A DNA stretch of 64,000 nucleotides from Aquila chrysaetos chrysaetos. Its lineage: Eukaryota; Chordata; Aves; Accipitriformes; Accipitridae. A program made the position numbers and the translations under genes. This document shows, piece after piece, positions 40,927 to 54,300 of the stretch; positions within the stretch are counted from its first letter, which is position 1; every line of letters starts with the position of its first letter. Under the pieces are notes generated by a model. The model was not told the origin of the DNA, did not search any database, and saw nothing but the letters and a program-made list of their open reading frames with translations. The stretch covers positions 21,308,932-21,372,931 of the forward strand of contig NC_044016.1 in assembly GCF_900496995.4 (NCBI RefSeq), given 5' to 3'.

Positions 40927-43900
40927 ATGCAGCAGCCAGCAGCTGGTGACAGGAGCACAGCCGTTCCCTCGCTGTATCCATCCAAGGCCAGCCTGGCAGC
41001 TGACTCGTACTATACATACCGTGTCATTGAGGATCCCGAGTGGTCACTCGCCACTGTCCCCCACCTCACTGAGCTCTGCCTCCAGCATATCGTTCACAAT
41101 TTTGAAAGTAAGCGGGAGTGCGTTTCCCCTGGGCCACACACATGGAGAGAGAGCATCAGTCCTGGGGAGCAGAGGGTCAACAAGGCAGGCAGATGCATCT
41201 GAAAGGCAGAGCTACCCAGCCCTGCCAAAGGAACAGATGGGGAGAAATATCCCCTCAGGCAGCTAGTTAAACAAACTATTTAGTTGCTAAGTATGTACTT
41301 GTACACTCCAGGGATGGCTGTAGTCCTCTGGGCTGCTATCCAGGATGTGACTCTGCCCTAACCTTGTCCTATCCTTTCTTCTTCCTTCCGTGCTCTGCTA
41401 GACTCACTTGCCTCAACCATGGCCAGGACTGTGGAGCTGCTGTTTCCTTCTCTGGATTCATGCACGCGTTACAGTAGGACTCAAGGATGGAGCCCCATTG
41501 TGCTGAGTGCTGTACAAAGAGATGGGGAATTGCTCCCTGCTCGGAGGAGCTAGCATCTCAGAATACATATTGTACTCACAGCCTCAGGTCTTCTCCACGG
41601 CTTTTGGTGGTGATGTGACAAGTTATATCCTCAGGCAGGGAATGTGCTTTTGAAGCAGGTGGACTGATGAAACATAGCAAAACAGAGAAAGCATGTCTTA
41701 TCTGGGAACTGACTGGAAGGGGGAAAGGAAGGGCCTACCTGTCTTTTTGGCTGACTCAGTGAAGTGGCAGCAAAGACCAAAAACCAAAGATAGGTCTAAG
41801 GCTATGTCCACATTGGGACCGTAAGACAGTACAGAGGAGCTCAGTGCTGCCTTATGCCAGGAGCTGATGGTACTTGGGGATCTGAGCAGGGACACCCTTG
41901 CAGTCCTACGAGCCTGGTCATTCAGTCCAATGCCAAATGGATTGTACCTATGTTGTGTGCACATAAAAGCAGTGTGCTCAGTGTCTTGGGGACCCTCGTG
42001 CCATTACCTGAGCTGTGCGGCTGTATCTTGCCCACTGCTGTGGCCTGAGTGAGCCCAAGTGAAGCTAGCCCAGTTCTGCTCATACATGTCCCACCTCTGC
42101 TTGTTGTTGTGGGACTTTGTAGAGGTCACTGCAGTGCCAGCTGTAGGACACTTGGAGAACAGACTCCAGGAAGAGGCTGTGGTAGAACTCTGGGTGTCCT
42201 TAGGAAGGAAATGCCACAGAGACAGCAAATATAAAGCTAACCCCACTTTGTGTCTCAAAATCTGATTTCCCATGCACAGATAGGCCTCTCCACTGATGAT
42301 TTCTGTTACTCAACACTACTGTGCACATGTCACCAAGCATTCATGGTATGAGTATGCACGGCTTTTCTCTGGCATTTCTTACCACAAAGAACCCCCACCA
42401 GGCAGAAGCCAGCTGAGACTTAGGGTGAGCATCAGGAAAGAGACTGAGGGGAGAAAGCTCCTGGGAAAAGACAACTTTTATTTAAACATGGTGGACCTAA
42501 AGGCTAAGAGTGTGTCTCAGTGGAAAGGAACAGGAATCAATTTGGGGTAAGACAGACACCTGAGTTAAGATAAAAAGGCACGAGGACTTGCGTGAAAAGC
42601 ACACAGACAGTTGTTCTCAAATATTGTCTTTCAATATGCTTAGAAACCAAACGGAGAAAGTTTAGCAAATGACAAGCCAAGCTCTCCCATTGCTGTAAGG
42701 GTGAATTAGCTCTCTTGGGAGCAGAAGTCCTGCTCTGAATATAAACTGCATTCAAACTAAATTTAAACTGGGAGCTAAGTTTCTGATGCAGTTCCCAAAT
42801 ATTATGGAAGTAAACCAAATTACGCTGATGTTTTATTGTAAAAGTTAGAAATCCTACACAGAAATGTAGGAGATGAATCCTACGCATTTTCTGCCAGCTT
42901 AGCTCCCTGCACCAGCTGCTGGCAACTGAGAAGAGAGCCAGTATCAGCAGAGGGGAGGGCATGGGCATGCAGCTTGGGGCCCGGGCAGAACCATAGTGCC
43001 AGCCATGGTTCCTACAGCCCAGATCAAGCTCTCCTTCTCTTTATCCCCTCCAGAGAACCCTATTTTGGACTGTCTTCTGCCTGAGCACCAAAGGAATGTG
43101 CTGGACAGGCTCTCCACTGGCCTTCCACTCGCTGTGACTGCCAACCTAATAAGCGATGAGGACTACTGGAAGAGGTGCTGCACTGAGCGCTGGCAAGCGT
43201 GTGACATCTCCAACTATGGAGACAGCTGGAAACAGATGTTCTTCGAACGTCACCTGGAGAACATCCTGAAACGTTTCATCCCTAACACCACAGACCCCAA
43301 CCAGGTCCTAGAGCTCATCCCACTCTGCAAAGACTATGTGCGGAAACTGGAGGTTGATCAGTTCCTGCCACCAGTGCAGATGGATCAAAAGGAGGAGAGG
43401 GATGACCTCTCCAATACAGGGAGTGATTTTGGATTCGGTGAGGTCTCCATACATCACTATGACCTGGGAGTCCTCATTACTGCTCTCCCTCACCTTGAAG
43501 AGCTTCATCTCACTTATGGCGTGAAGGACTGCGGCATGAACTTCGAGTGGAACCTCTTTAACTTCACCCACCAGGACTGCTGCAACCTGGCTGTCGCCGT
43601 GAAGATGTGCCACAACTTGAAAGTAACATATCCCAAACTGAACCTTCCTTCCTCAGTTAGATCTTCAAATTGCCCGGGGATAGAAATCCAGGGACCAGTT
43701 TTGCTTGCTGGCAGCTCCCTTCCTTTCACAAATTGCAGTCTGGCAGAGTGCAGAGATGTTAACTTGCTTGCTGAGTAGTGCTGCGTATCTTGTTCTGCAT
43801 ATGTCCTTGTTAGAACAGGTTGTCAGAGGTGGGGTGAGAAAAATACTTGCTCCCACAAAACATGTTCCCTGTAGTGCAAGAGAAAGCAACACTCCTGTTT

Positions 43901-46900
43901 TAACTCCGCACATAGTTCTGGGAGAGAGGCGACAAGAAGCCCGGAGTTTTTCATAAGGAATTTTTGGTAGTTATGCTCAGTAAATACATGTCAACAGGCC
44001 CCAGAGGAGCAGAGACCCCCAAGAAGAGCATGGGGAAATACTCACATTTGCCTTAGAGTGATGAGGTGTTCTCCTTCTGGGCACTAACACCATCTTCAGT
44101 TCTGTGGCAACCGCAGTGCAGATACTGAGCCCCCCCAAAACACCGGTGGGCTTTGCTATCCAGAGTGCAGCCAGAGCAAGCTGGCTGAACAGTCTCGCCA
44201 CAGATTGGTGTGCTTTGGGAAATATTTGTCTGCTTGGCTTCCAGAAGAGAAATTACCTCTCCTGTGGCTATTAAGGTGCCCTGGCCACACAGGACAGTGC
44301 CCTTCACAGAGAGCACTGTGGTTACTACCAGTGCACATGCTCGTTCAGACAGTGTTCGACTGTGATCTGGGCTGAGTTCTGCTGTTACTCTCTGCAGACA
44401 TTTGGGCAGCTTTATCTCATTTTAATTCAGCCCCCAGTGTCAGAGATCCCATAGAGTCAGAAGAGAGGAACAGTCATTTCCAGGAGATGAACCATTTGTC
44501 CCTAGAGTAGGCACATCAGTGGCATGCCCTGCCTGCTGGAAGTATCTGCCCACTATAAAAGCAATTACTTGATCCTACTGGATAAAGGTGTCTGAAGTGA
44601 AGGGAGATGAATGCTGTCCAGTGGACCATAGGCTTAACTCCCTTGAGGTCTTGCACAAAGGTCAATCCGAAGCGCTGGCTGTTCTAGTGTCCCTGTCCTT
44701 TATCTCCACAGGTTTTCAAGCTGACGCGAAGCAAAGTGGATGATGACAAGACCAGGCTGCTGGTCCGTAACTTGCTGGATCACCCCTGCTTGGTGGAGCT
44801 GAACTTGTCCCACAATCTCATCAGGGACAAGGGGGCACAAGCTGTTGGCAAGTTGATCAACCACAGCAGATTACAAACCCTTGATCTGTGTAACAACCAG
44901 ATCCATCACCTGGGGGCTCAGGCTCTTGCTCAAGCCCTGGCTGAGAACTCCACTCTGACCTCCCTCAACCTGCGCCTCAACTGCATGGAGGACAAAGGCG
45001 GGGAAGCAATTGGCCGTGCCCTGCTGACCAACACCACCCTGAAGTCCATCCATCTGGGAAGTAATAACCTGTCAGAGCCAACTGCTATGCTTTTCTCCCA
45101 GGTCTTGGCTCAGAACACCTCCCTGACGAGCATCAACTTCTCATGCAACCACCTGGGGCTGGTAAGAGAAACCGCTTCTCCCTGCAGTTTGTGAGCCTGC
45201 GTGGTGGCCTTGCAAAGCATATGCTGAGCCTGCCCTGCCTCAAAGCCACAGAGGCAAATGCATCCCTCACTTTGCAATCTTGCTGCGATAACAATCAGTT
45301 GTGAGCAGGGAAGGGACTCTAGCAGACAGCAGGAAGGAGAAGGGTATCTGTGCAGGCACACGCATTTGTCTCACTCGTTACATCTAGCTCTGTTTGCAGG
45401 GCTGAATCCGGCTTCCAGGCTTTGGGCTTTTGGGCAGAGAGGGATTTTCCCCCTAGGAAACTGAAAACCAGGGAGTATGTCTGGGAAAAATCCCAGCCAC
45501 TTCACACACGTGGGAGTACATAATAATGATAGGCGGCATGAGACATGGGCCTTATGCATCTCCTCTGTGCTTTAGAGCTGCTGTGCCATCTGTCACTCAG
45601 TAGCACACAGATAGTGTCACCCTTCCCAGAATCTCTCCTGTCCATCACATGCTCAGAGGAGACTGTTAGAAAATTGGCTTGGTTCTTGAACTTGTTTAAC
45701 TCACCCTGCAGCTCTGGAGTGGTGCGGTAGGTCAAAAGTGTCACGTCTGGATGCTTATAAGTGGCTCCTAAATCACAGGCTTACATTTTCTAGACAGATG
45801 AGCATCCACAGATCTTACTACATCCCTAAGAGCTGCAGTATGCAACATGCCCACAAACCAGGTCCCTTCTCTTCTGCTGATTAAAAAGTGCTTTAGAAAT
45901 CTGAAACTAGACAGCCAAATGTAATCATGCTGGCTTTTAAACTTTCTGCATTGCCTCAATTTTTCTTACTGTCACAATAAAGAGACCGTGAGACCAGCTG
46001 TCCCTGCTGGCAGGAATATTGGCATCAATGTGTTTGACAACGGTTTTTAAAGGATTTGATGGCAGAAAACCTTCTGTGATTTCTGAGTTTTATGACCCTA
46101 GACATGGAAAAACCATTTGAGTTTAATGATACAAGGGGGCAAAGGTTGGAGAGGATAGAAGGATTTTTGCTTAGTAAATAATAATCTCTATGCTTAGCAT
46201 CTTCCTTCTGATGAGCTCTCCTGGTACCCATTTGTGAAGCTCCACAGCAGCCCAAGAAGTGGACTGGTGGTATTATCTTTGGGGAAATGGGGGTCTGTCT
46301 TTGCTAGAGATGCATCAAATTCAGATCTCCATACCCCATTAAAAAGGGACCCCTTCCAGGTCCTTTTTGCTCTGTCCTTTTTGGCAAAAGGACTAAAAGG
46401 CAGGGTGCTGGGATGAGGGGACCACCTGGATGGAGGAGATGGGGGGCAGGAGGTGTATTTGGTACCTGAAAGAGAATAGCTGTGGGGCAAAAAAGTCAAA
46501 TTGTCGCATCCCTAAACAATGTTTCAGGTAAGGGAGGGAAATGCCCCTAAGTGAGTTGCCTCCCTAAGGCTATCTACATGGCATTTTCTGTCCTGTGCAG
46601 ACTGGACTTCAGTTGCGTGAGCTGTTCCACCCAGGGAAGCCGACCCAGCCTGGGAAATGGCATCCAGGCAGGAGACTGCCAGTACTGGGGCTCTTGCCAC
46701 TGCCGAGATGAGGAGCAGCACACCTGGTCACACTGCCATTTGTCCCCAGTCAGCAGTGAGCTGGGGACCAGGGGACAGGGGAGAGCAGACACTTCTCACA
46801 GGTTATCATTGCCAGCCATGCTATTAACCAGCCTGAGCTTGAGGACTCCTGACACAGTACCCGGAGGGAGTCATTAGCATGTGTCATATCACTGAGTGCT

Positions 46901-47285
46901 GCATAAGGTTACACTCCTTCCCCGTACTTCTGTGAGCAACATTTCGGGCTTGTGCGAAGGCCTTTGTCACTTTTGGCACCATCTCATGGGCTCCCCATCA
47001 CCGGCAGCAGGGAAGTGCAGGAGAAGTTGCCTTGGGGAGGAGCAAAGGGAGCAATACACTTCACTTTTGGATCTCCTCCTTTAACTCCCCCTTCTCACCC
47101 ATTTGCAGGATGGTGGGAAGCAGCTGCTTGAAGGGCTGGCGGATAACAAGGCTTTGACGGAGTTCAACCTCCGCCTGGCAGAGGTGGGCCAGGAGACCGA
47201 GTACCTCATTCACCAAATTGTGTGGGCCAACCGGGAAGCGGCGAGGCTGGGGTCTCTGCAGCACCCCCCTGCCAAACCCATCTGA
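40927..47285 (+). CDS. TCTE1: TCTE1 / DRC5, dynein regulatory complex leucine-rich-repeat subunit (4 coding exons, complete)
   Basis: TCTE1 is a subunit of the nexin-dynein regulatory complex of motile cilia and sperm flagella; mouse loss causes male infertility. Coding exons: 40927-41107, 43054-43622, 44712-45161, 47109-47285. They join in frame into 458 aa. The first coding exon has an acceptor at 40843, so at least one untranslated exon lies upstream. Diagnostic matches to human TCTE1 include DPEWSLATVPHLTELCLQHI in exon 1, LPLAVTANLI, FFERHLENILKRFIP, VDQFLPPVQ and KDCGMNFEWNLF in exon 2, and FKLTRSKVDDDK at the exon 3 start. Leucine-rich repeats (LxxLxLxxNxI/L type) run from about residue 270 to 420, for example LQTLDLCNNQI and LTSLNLRLNC. 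Human is about 501 aa; the missing residues are mainly the variable N-terminal leader. The start Met gives MQQ..., similar to human MQD.... Confidence 0.95.
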
Positions 47286-47844
47286 AAAAAATGCTCCAGA
47301 GAGCGATGAGCTTTGCAGGTGCAGTGTTGGAGATACTTTACTTCAGAGGCTTGGTTTTGTTAGTGTTTCTGAGAAACACTCAACTTGTGACTGTCACCGC
47401 AGCCTTTCCCAGATCCCCATCATCCAACCTGTGACTTAATACAAGACAGACGTTAGACCTCATGGGACTGTAGTGGCATCACAGAAGCAATCTACCTCTT
47501 GAGCCCTCTCTCCCATTGCACTCGAGACTAAATCCCACCTCCTGTGGTGTTTCTTACGTGCTCCGGCAGCAAGCTTAGTTCAGGCAACTGGATGTTGTTC
47601 CACCTGTAAAGCAGCTAAGGTGAAGTCTCCACCATCTAAATGGTCTAGTCCAGTCCAGACCTAACCTTCAGGGCAGGCAGCTTTTTTAGGCTTTTTGCTG
47701 AGGAGGATGTGAGGTGGATAGAGGGAACGCTGTTTCTAGTTCCTCGGCAACTTTTTCTGGCTATTGCTCTGCTCAAGGATTTATTTGTTTTTATAGCAAA
47801 AATCCGTCTGGAGTCTCGGATATGGGTGGTGAAAAGTAAAACAA

Positions 47845-47850
47845 AATAAA
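47845..47850 (+). terminator. TCTE1: TCTE1 polyadenylation signal (AATAAA)
   Basis: This is the first AATAAA after the TCTE1 stop codon, giving a 3' UTR of about 0.58 kb. It is followed by GT-containing sequence (ggtctctcc...ggtttcctgctttgggttgctatgtc). The site faces the candidate TMEM151B 3' end about 0.5 kb away. Confidence 0.65.
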
Positions 47851-48361
47851 TTCAAAAAATGATAGGTCTCTCCACTGCGGTTTCCTGCTTTGGGTTGCTA
47901 TGTCTTTGATCAGTGCTAGCCTGCTTTGCAAACAGGTGAATTCTTTACAACCAGATGTTTACCTTAACTAGTAGTGCTCTTCTGTGCAAACCTGTCAAAA
48001 AAATCTGTGTTTTGCGTAACTTCAAGCTAGAGGGGTCCCTGCAAGACTGCCGGCCCACACAGCCCCCAGAGTTGAAAACGGAGCAGCTTCCTGGGGCTTG
48101 GAGGAAAAGAGCAGCTTCCTTCTGCCCCACAGGCTGTGGCCACCTGAGGACAGGACAAGGCACTTACTTACTTATCTGACTGCCGCAGTCCTTCGACCAC
48201 CCCACTCAGGAGAGGTCAGCAGGGAATTAAGCAAGCGGGCTGACCTCCATCCCCTCCTGCCCTCTGAGCAACACAGGGGCTTCACATGTCTCCCAGCCCT
48301 GCCCAGCACCAGCACTCACAGACCCACCACTGGAAGCCACCTCAGTGAATCATCTGAAACT

Positions 48362-48367
48362 TTTATT
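48362..48367 (-). terminator. TMEM151B: Candidate distal polyadenylation signal on the minus strand (AATAAA)
   Basis: AATAAA on the minus strand is followed downstream by a GT-rich block (gtggtgggtctgtgagtgctggtgctggg), a strong polyA context. It converges with TCTE1, whose own signal is about 510 bp to the left. It is the best candidate for the distal end of TMEM151B transcripts. Confidence 0.55.
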
Positions 48368-51300
48368 ACACCGATTTGGTTTACAATCTTTGTACTTTTA
48401 TATTTCCAACAAAAAAGGCAACATTGTGATATACTGTTTGTACATATATAGAGACAGACAGAGCTAGATCATATTGACAGAGTTGAAAAGTAAAAACTGT
48501 TTCCCAGTGTTCACAAAAGAATTTGTTCACCACATACCCGCTTCTGCCTTGTTCTGCCTGATGGATACAGACGCCCACAGTGCCGCCAGCTGCCAGCCCC
48601 CAGCCGACAGGACCTTTACCTGTGCCGTATCACGCCCTTATAGATCAGAAAGGATGGAGTGCAAGGCTATCCCCAGTGGCGGGGTGGCCATGCGAGGGGT
48701 GCCAACAGGGCTCAGCTCCAAGCCCTCACAGGTCTGTGTAGCTCCCTTCCCAACTATTCACAGATGCTCCAGGGGCTACATCTGCAAGAAATCCTAACCA
48801 GCAGCAGCAGCTGTGAAACCTCCCCACTTGGGCATCTCCCACTACTTGTTTCCCATCCTCGAGACCGAGGTATTGAATAGATTTATTTCTTTTTATTTGC
48901 ATTTACAAAATATTTCCACTGAATGACACACCTGAATGAGATGAGAACTCATGTTCAGAAACAGCAGAAAAGACCCAGATCAGCATCAGGCTGATGAAGG
49001 AACAGCTCCAGCAGCAAGGGTGGGGTGGGGACTTAATGGGGGTGGCCTGGTCCTCGGCAAGCCTGCCTGTAGCTCCAGGTATAGGGCTGCATCTGGTCAG
49101 CCAGTTGTGCAATGAAAGCTCGTGCTGGGAGGGCAGCAATGAGATCCCTCAGACATGCTAGCAGACATATGAGGAGGAATTGGCCACCAGAGCCAGTGAG
49201 GAACAGGGACGGGAGGGAAAGGGCTTGGGAAAACGTATTGTCACCAGGACAACTGTTGACTTGCTTTCCAGGATACTCACGGCTCCTCTTCCTGCAAATG
49301 GCTGAGACTGTTGACACCACCTGAGCACCCTCCAAGCCCACTCCTGGGCTGCCACACACAGAAATGCCTGGACAGGTAGCTGCTGCCTGGAGAACCCTTT
49401 GCCTTCCCTCCCACCAATCTCTTGGCCAAAGAGCAAAACCCAAACGAAGCAGCCTGCACCATTCACCCACACCCAAGACCAACAGTCCACTATCTGCCAG
49501 TTTTCAAGGGTTGAAACCACTTCAAAAGCCATACGCGGTAGTCAAAATGAAAGCCCTGACAGCAACAGCAGAGAGTCTGAGTGTGAACACGCCTGTTGTT
49601 GGTAGGTCACTCGTCAGCTTCAGGTCTGGTTACTGTGGTATGGGACTTCCTTGCAGAGTGATAACTAGCAGGTCACTGTGCTGGGAAGGGCACATCCCAG
49701 CGCAGGGCCAGTATGGACCCCCTAGCTTTCCCATGAGATCCATCCCCAAGGAGTACTGCAGGGCTTTGAGGAGGGGGGTCAGCTGTGGGCTTCTGTCTGA
49801 AGGAGAGAATGACCTCCAGCGCCTTGCCTGGGAGCTGGTCTTCCCTCCTGCCGCCATCCACCGGTGCAGTGTGAGCGGCACTCAGCAGCAGAGGGACCCT
49901 AGCCAAGCTGGGAGCATCCCCGCGCCCATGGGTCTGTGCCAGAGAGATGGGGGAAGGCGGGGAGTGGCTGGGAAGTAAAGGAGGGGGAATGACACAAGGG
50001 CTTGCACTTGGACTATGCCAGCGGGTGCCCCATCAGGCCGGAGCAGGGGCACCCAGCTGGCTCCCTCCTGCAGCAGATGGCAAGTCCCGCTTTTGCTCCT
50101 CTGAGCACAGCGCGCACGGTGGCAGGAGCCGGTGGCCGGCTTCCCAAGCCTGCCGACTTCTGCTCACAGCGACCCAGGCATCGATTTGCAAGGTGTCATG
50201 CTGGCATATGTCGTAAACAGGACGGCAGGTTGATTTCGAGCACCAGCTGGGGGTGGAGGAGCAGGCTGCTGCGGGGATGGGCAGAAGCTGTGCATGGAAA
50301 TGGTTGCTGCATTCAGCCTCCCTTTGCTCCCACGGAGCTGGATTTGTCCACGCTGAGCTTCTGTCCCTGCCTGCTGGGTACCTGCTGGCCCTCTGTTCAG
50401 CCAGCTGAGGTGCTGGTGGCTGAGGTTCAACAGTAGAGGGGAAAATGGAGGGGGTCTGTGCACTGGCCCCGGGACAGCATAGTAGAGCCATCTCCGGACT
50501 GGGTGAGGGCTTGTGCTGGGACAGGCTTGGAGCATTTCCAGGTCGCCTCTTACAGGGGCAAACCGTGAAACTCAACTGGGGACTAAACGGCATGTTTGTA
50601 AAACATGGCACCAAGCACTACTGGCCCGAAACACGCACAGTGCAAGCCAAAGCCCTGCACCCCAGACAACTGACGCAAGCTCTCCTGATCGCTGGGGACC
50701 CACCACTTTATCCTGTCAGCACCTACACCACCCATGCCCTGTGTGCAGTAGCCTGCCTCCAAACTCCCTCACCAGCTAGCCCTGGCCAGGGCCCACGCAC
50801 CACCCTGCTGACAGGGCACTTTTGGCTAACCTAGACCCTCTCCTGCTTCTTCCTTCGATTGCAGTGAAGAGGGATGAAGCCTGAGCTCGTGTGGCTGGGA
50901 AGCTAGGGAGCAGCGCTGAGCCAAGCCCTGCATCAGCTTCCCTAGGCGGAGGGGACGGGTCAGAAATGAAGCGTTCCACCTCCCTACAGGCTATGCCTGA
51001 AATAGCCAAGCCTGTCAGATCCGTGTCCCCCGCAGTGATGGATTAGCCTCTCCAAGGCACAAGGCAATTTATTCATTAGTGACATTTACACCTTGTGGCT
51101 GCATTAGCCGTTGCGGTTTGGTGACACGTGCTCAAGCTGTCAGTGCTGGGCTTGGAGGCAACATCGCTGCTCTGACAATGCAGCGAGGCTTGGCCTGGGC
51201 ACCTCAGCTTGGAAATACCTCCTGCTTGTCTCCTCGGCCAGAGCATGCACAGCCTGCTTTGAAAGCCCACTTTGTTCCCGGACTTCTCCACCAAATGTCC

Positions 51301-54300
51301 TGCTGCCTCTGTTTCCCCCACAGCCTCCCTGCCTCCCAGCACCGCTGCTCCAGCACAGCAGGCTCCTGCCCCATCTTGCCTTGTGTCTCCCATAAAAACC
51401 ACCACATCTGTAAAGCCTTTTACAGCTGTTCTCATACAGCCCCTCCTCTCCACATGTCTTGCTGAGCATTCACATGTGACTTCGGCCCTCCTTAGCTAGC
51501 TCCTCCATCAGCTGCGCCTTGTTCAGCCCACAGCAAAGCTGCCCTCACTCCCAGCGGAGAAGCACAGAGCCCATGTTCGGAGACTAGCCCAGCAGACATG
51601 CTGCTTTCACCACAACGCTGTCCCCTGGTCCCACACTGCCACGACAGCCGACCTGCCTATCATCCCCAGGGACAGCACCAGGGCTCTGGAAATCAGGACC
51701 ACCAAAACGTCAAGCCCTTCTATTTTCTAACTTCGTTCTGTTGAACTTACCCTGTCTACAAAGACTCAGAGAAGTGCTGTGAAATTCTCTGGGAAAGCAG
51801 AAAGTGATGCAAAAGAGAGGCCAGGATGTGCTGCAATGCTCTGCAGGCTGTGCTGTCTCTCCGTCAAGCAAGCACAAGGCACGCCAGGGCAGGGAGCATT
51901 GTCGGAAGACTATGCACAGGCAAACCAGCAGGTTATGGTGAGGTCTGGCCACCAGCACGCCAGAGGTCATCATGCATCTGCTGGCGTTTCACAGCTGGCC
52001 CACGGCACCTAGCAGGGAGAGGACTAAAATGATGTGAATGCACGGCCTGGGAGGAGTTCAGGGGAGGGGGGTGCTTTAGCTAGCTGCTAAAGCTAGAGGA
52101 ATGACAGTTTGCACATCGGGTTTGTGGAGTGTGAGAAGAGCTGGAGAGTGTTCGCCAGGGAGCAGATCCACCAGCTCTCCTGTTTCAGGCAGCCAGCAAG
52201 GGATTAGCTTGTTCTCAAACACAGCTTGCTCCATGCTTTTATCCCTGCTCCCTGCCACTCACTGCAGCAAATGTGACACTTCACACCATCTCCTCACAAA
52301 CAACAGGTCAGGAGTTTCCTCTCACGAGGAACAAGCAATGCTCTGTCACCCTGCAAAGCCCTTGCCACGAGGACAGATGGGTGATGCTAGACCAAAGCCA
52401 CAAACCCACCAACCCTCTGCATGGCCGCAGGTCCCGGCTGTGCACACAAGCATGCAGAAGCCCACCCTGCCAGGCACACACACCTCCAGGGGCAGAGGAA
52501 GACTTTAAACTCCAGACTCCATTCCTGATCAGCCTACCCCACCACAAAGCCACAGGGCCTCCATCCCAATCTTCCTTGAGCATTTCTCTTCACCAGTACT
52601 GCACATTTCTAACAGAGCTGGCTGAAGTGGAGTGTTTAAAACCACCTCATCATCAAAAATCAGATTTTTTTACCAAGGAACAGCAACCTGAAACACTTCT
52701 CACAACTGTTAAGGCCTTCTAGTCTCATTTCAGTTTGAAAAAGCCGTTGGCATTTCCAAAGTGAAATCCTGTTATTTTGGGGTCTAGTTGTCACCGCTTT
52801 TTCCCCAGCCGGCTGAACGGTGCTGTACATGCTGCTTCATCAGATGTGCCATTACTTTCATTCCCCTCCGCTCAGCCCCTGGGGACAGGTTCTCTCTGGG
52901 AGGGCAGGTACAACACAAACAGAGCCCACCAGCTTCTGGCTGGGCTGAGCAAGAGGTGACTTCTGCTTTCAGCTGATCCCCTCTCTGCATCTGCTTCTGG
53001 AGACGCATATAGACTCGGGCTTGGGTTTTTCCAAATGTTTTCACCCTGGCCGGTTCATGGACTGCCATCCAAAGTCCGCATTCACGGCACGGCAGCTGAC
53101 GGTGCTGCTAATGGACATTGCGACCATGGGACTGATACAAAATACTAAGTCGTCTCACCACATTCTAGCTAGGCTTTTTCTTTCACTAATGTGAGTAGCT
53201 AAGATAGCAGAAGCAGCTTGTGCTGATGGAGAGTGAAAGAACCTCATGTGTCTGTGCGTGAAGTTACTTTGTTCTACAAAATCCGCTAAATTATAATCAC
53301 AGTAGGTGACCCATCCGTTCCCAAAGTTCAAAGGACTGGGGAAGGTTCAGGATGGGCACCAATTTCTCACAAGCTTCATTTGCCCAAATTAAGTTTACAA
53401 AAACCAAATGAACGAACAAAAAGCCCCAACAAAAACAGTCTTCCTCGGGAGGGAGGGAGGAATAAAACCCACTTAGCTTTCCAGCAGCCCCTGTGCTTAT
53501 TTTCAGTGCTGGATGGCCATGCTGCACATTGTAATGGGCTCCTGAAAACTCGGCAGCTTCTGGAAGTGTTGCATAGGTGGATGATGTACCTGTTAGTAGA
53601 CCCTGTTTATGAGCTGCAGGAAGAGGAGCTTGCTGAACTCCACAAAGAAACTGTCCCTCCCCCAAGACAGACAGATGAGGTGAAGAAGGAAGAAGGAAGG
53701 GGAGGCCATGAGGCCATGGGTCTTGCAGGGTCAGTTCTGTCCTTGGGATCTCTCTTCCCTTGTGTGTGGAAAGGCTCCGGTCCTGTGGGAGAAGGCTCCT
53801 CTCCCAGTGCGGTGGAGGTCAATTTGCTTGTTAGCTTGCTTTTGAGGGAGTTGACGAGATCGCATCCATGGGCATAATGTTTCCCTTGGCAGAGCAGCTG
53901 TGATGGAGGCAGTAGAGCAGAACAATTCAACCCTGCTTGCAGAGACAGTAGATATTCAACATTCTTTCATGTTGGCCAAGTCCCAACACGAACTCTATGC
54001 ATCAAATCAACACTGTGACAGATCAATTTGTCTGGACTCAAGGACAGACCACTCTGAGAAGTTGCTAAGCCAAGCTCACATTGGTATAGTACCACTGTCT
54101 TCAATAAAATTACACTAGGAATGAACATAGCCCATTAATTTCTACCTGAAATGTGGCTAAGCTCCTTTCCCCTTTTTCCAGAATGCCCACAAGGAAAAGA
54201 GCCCTAGGCAGGCTCAGCCCCAAGTCCTCACTGGGCTCCCAGGTCCTGTGAACCAGCCTTTGCTCCCCACGCATACCTGGCTCAGTGGAGACTCTAGGCC

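Noticed and set aside
53380-53877. 165-codon plus-strand frame with an acidic VYELQEEELAELHKE segment
   Set aside because: No splice context, no family recognised, and the opposite strand is equally open; it lies in the candidate TMEM151B 3' UTR.
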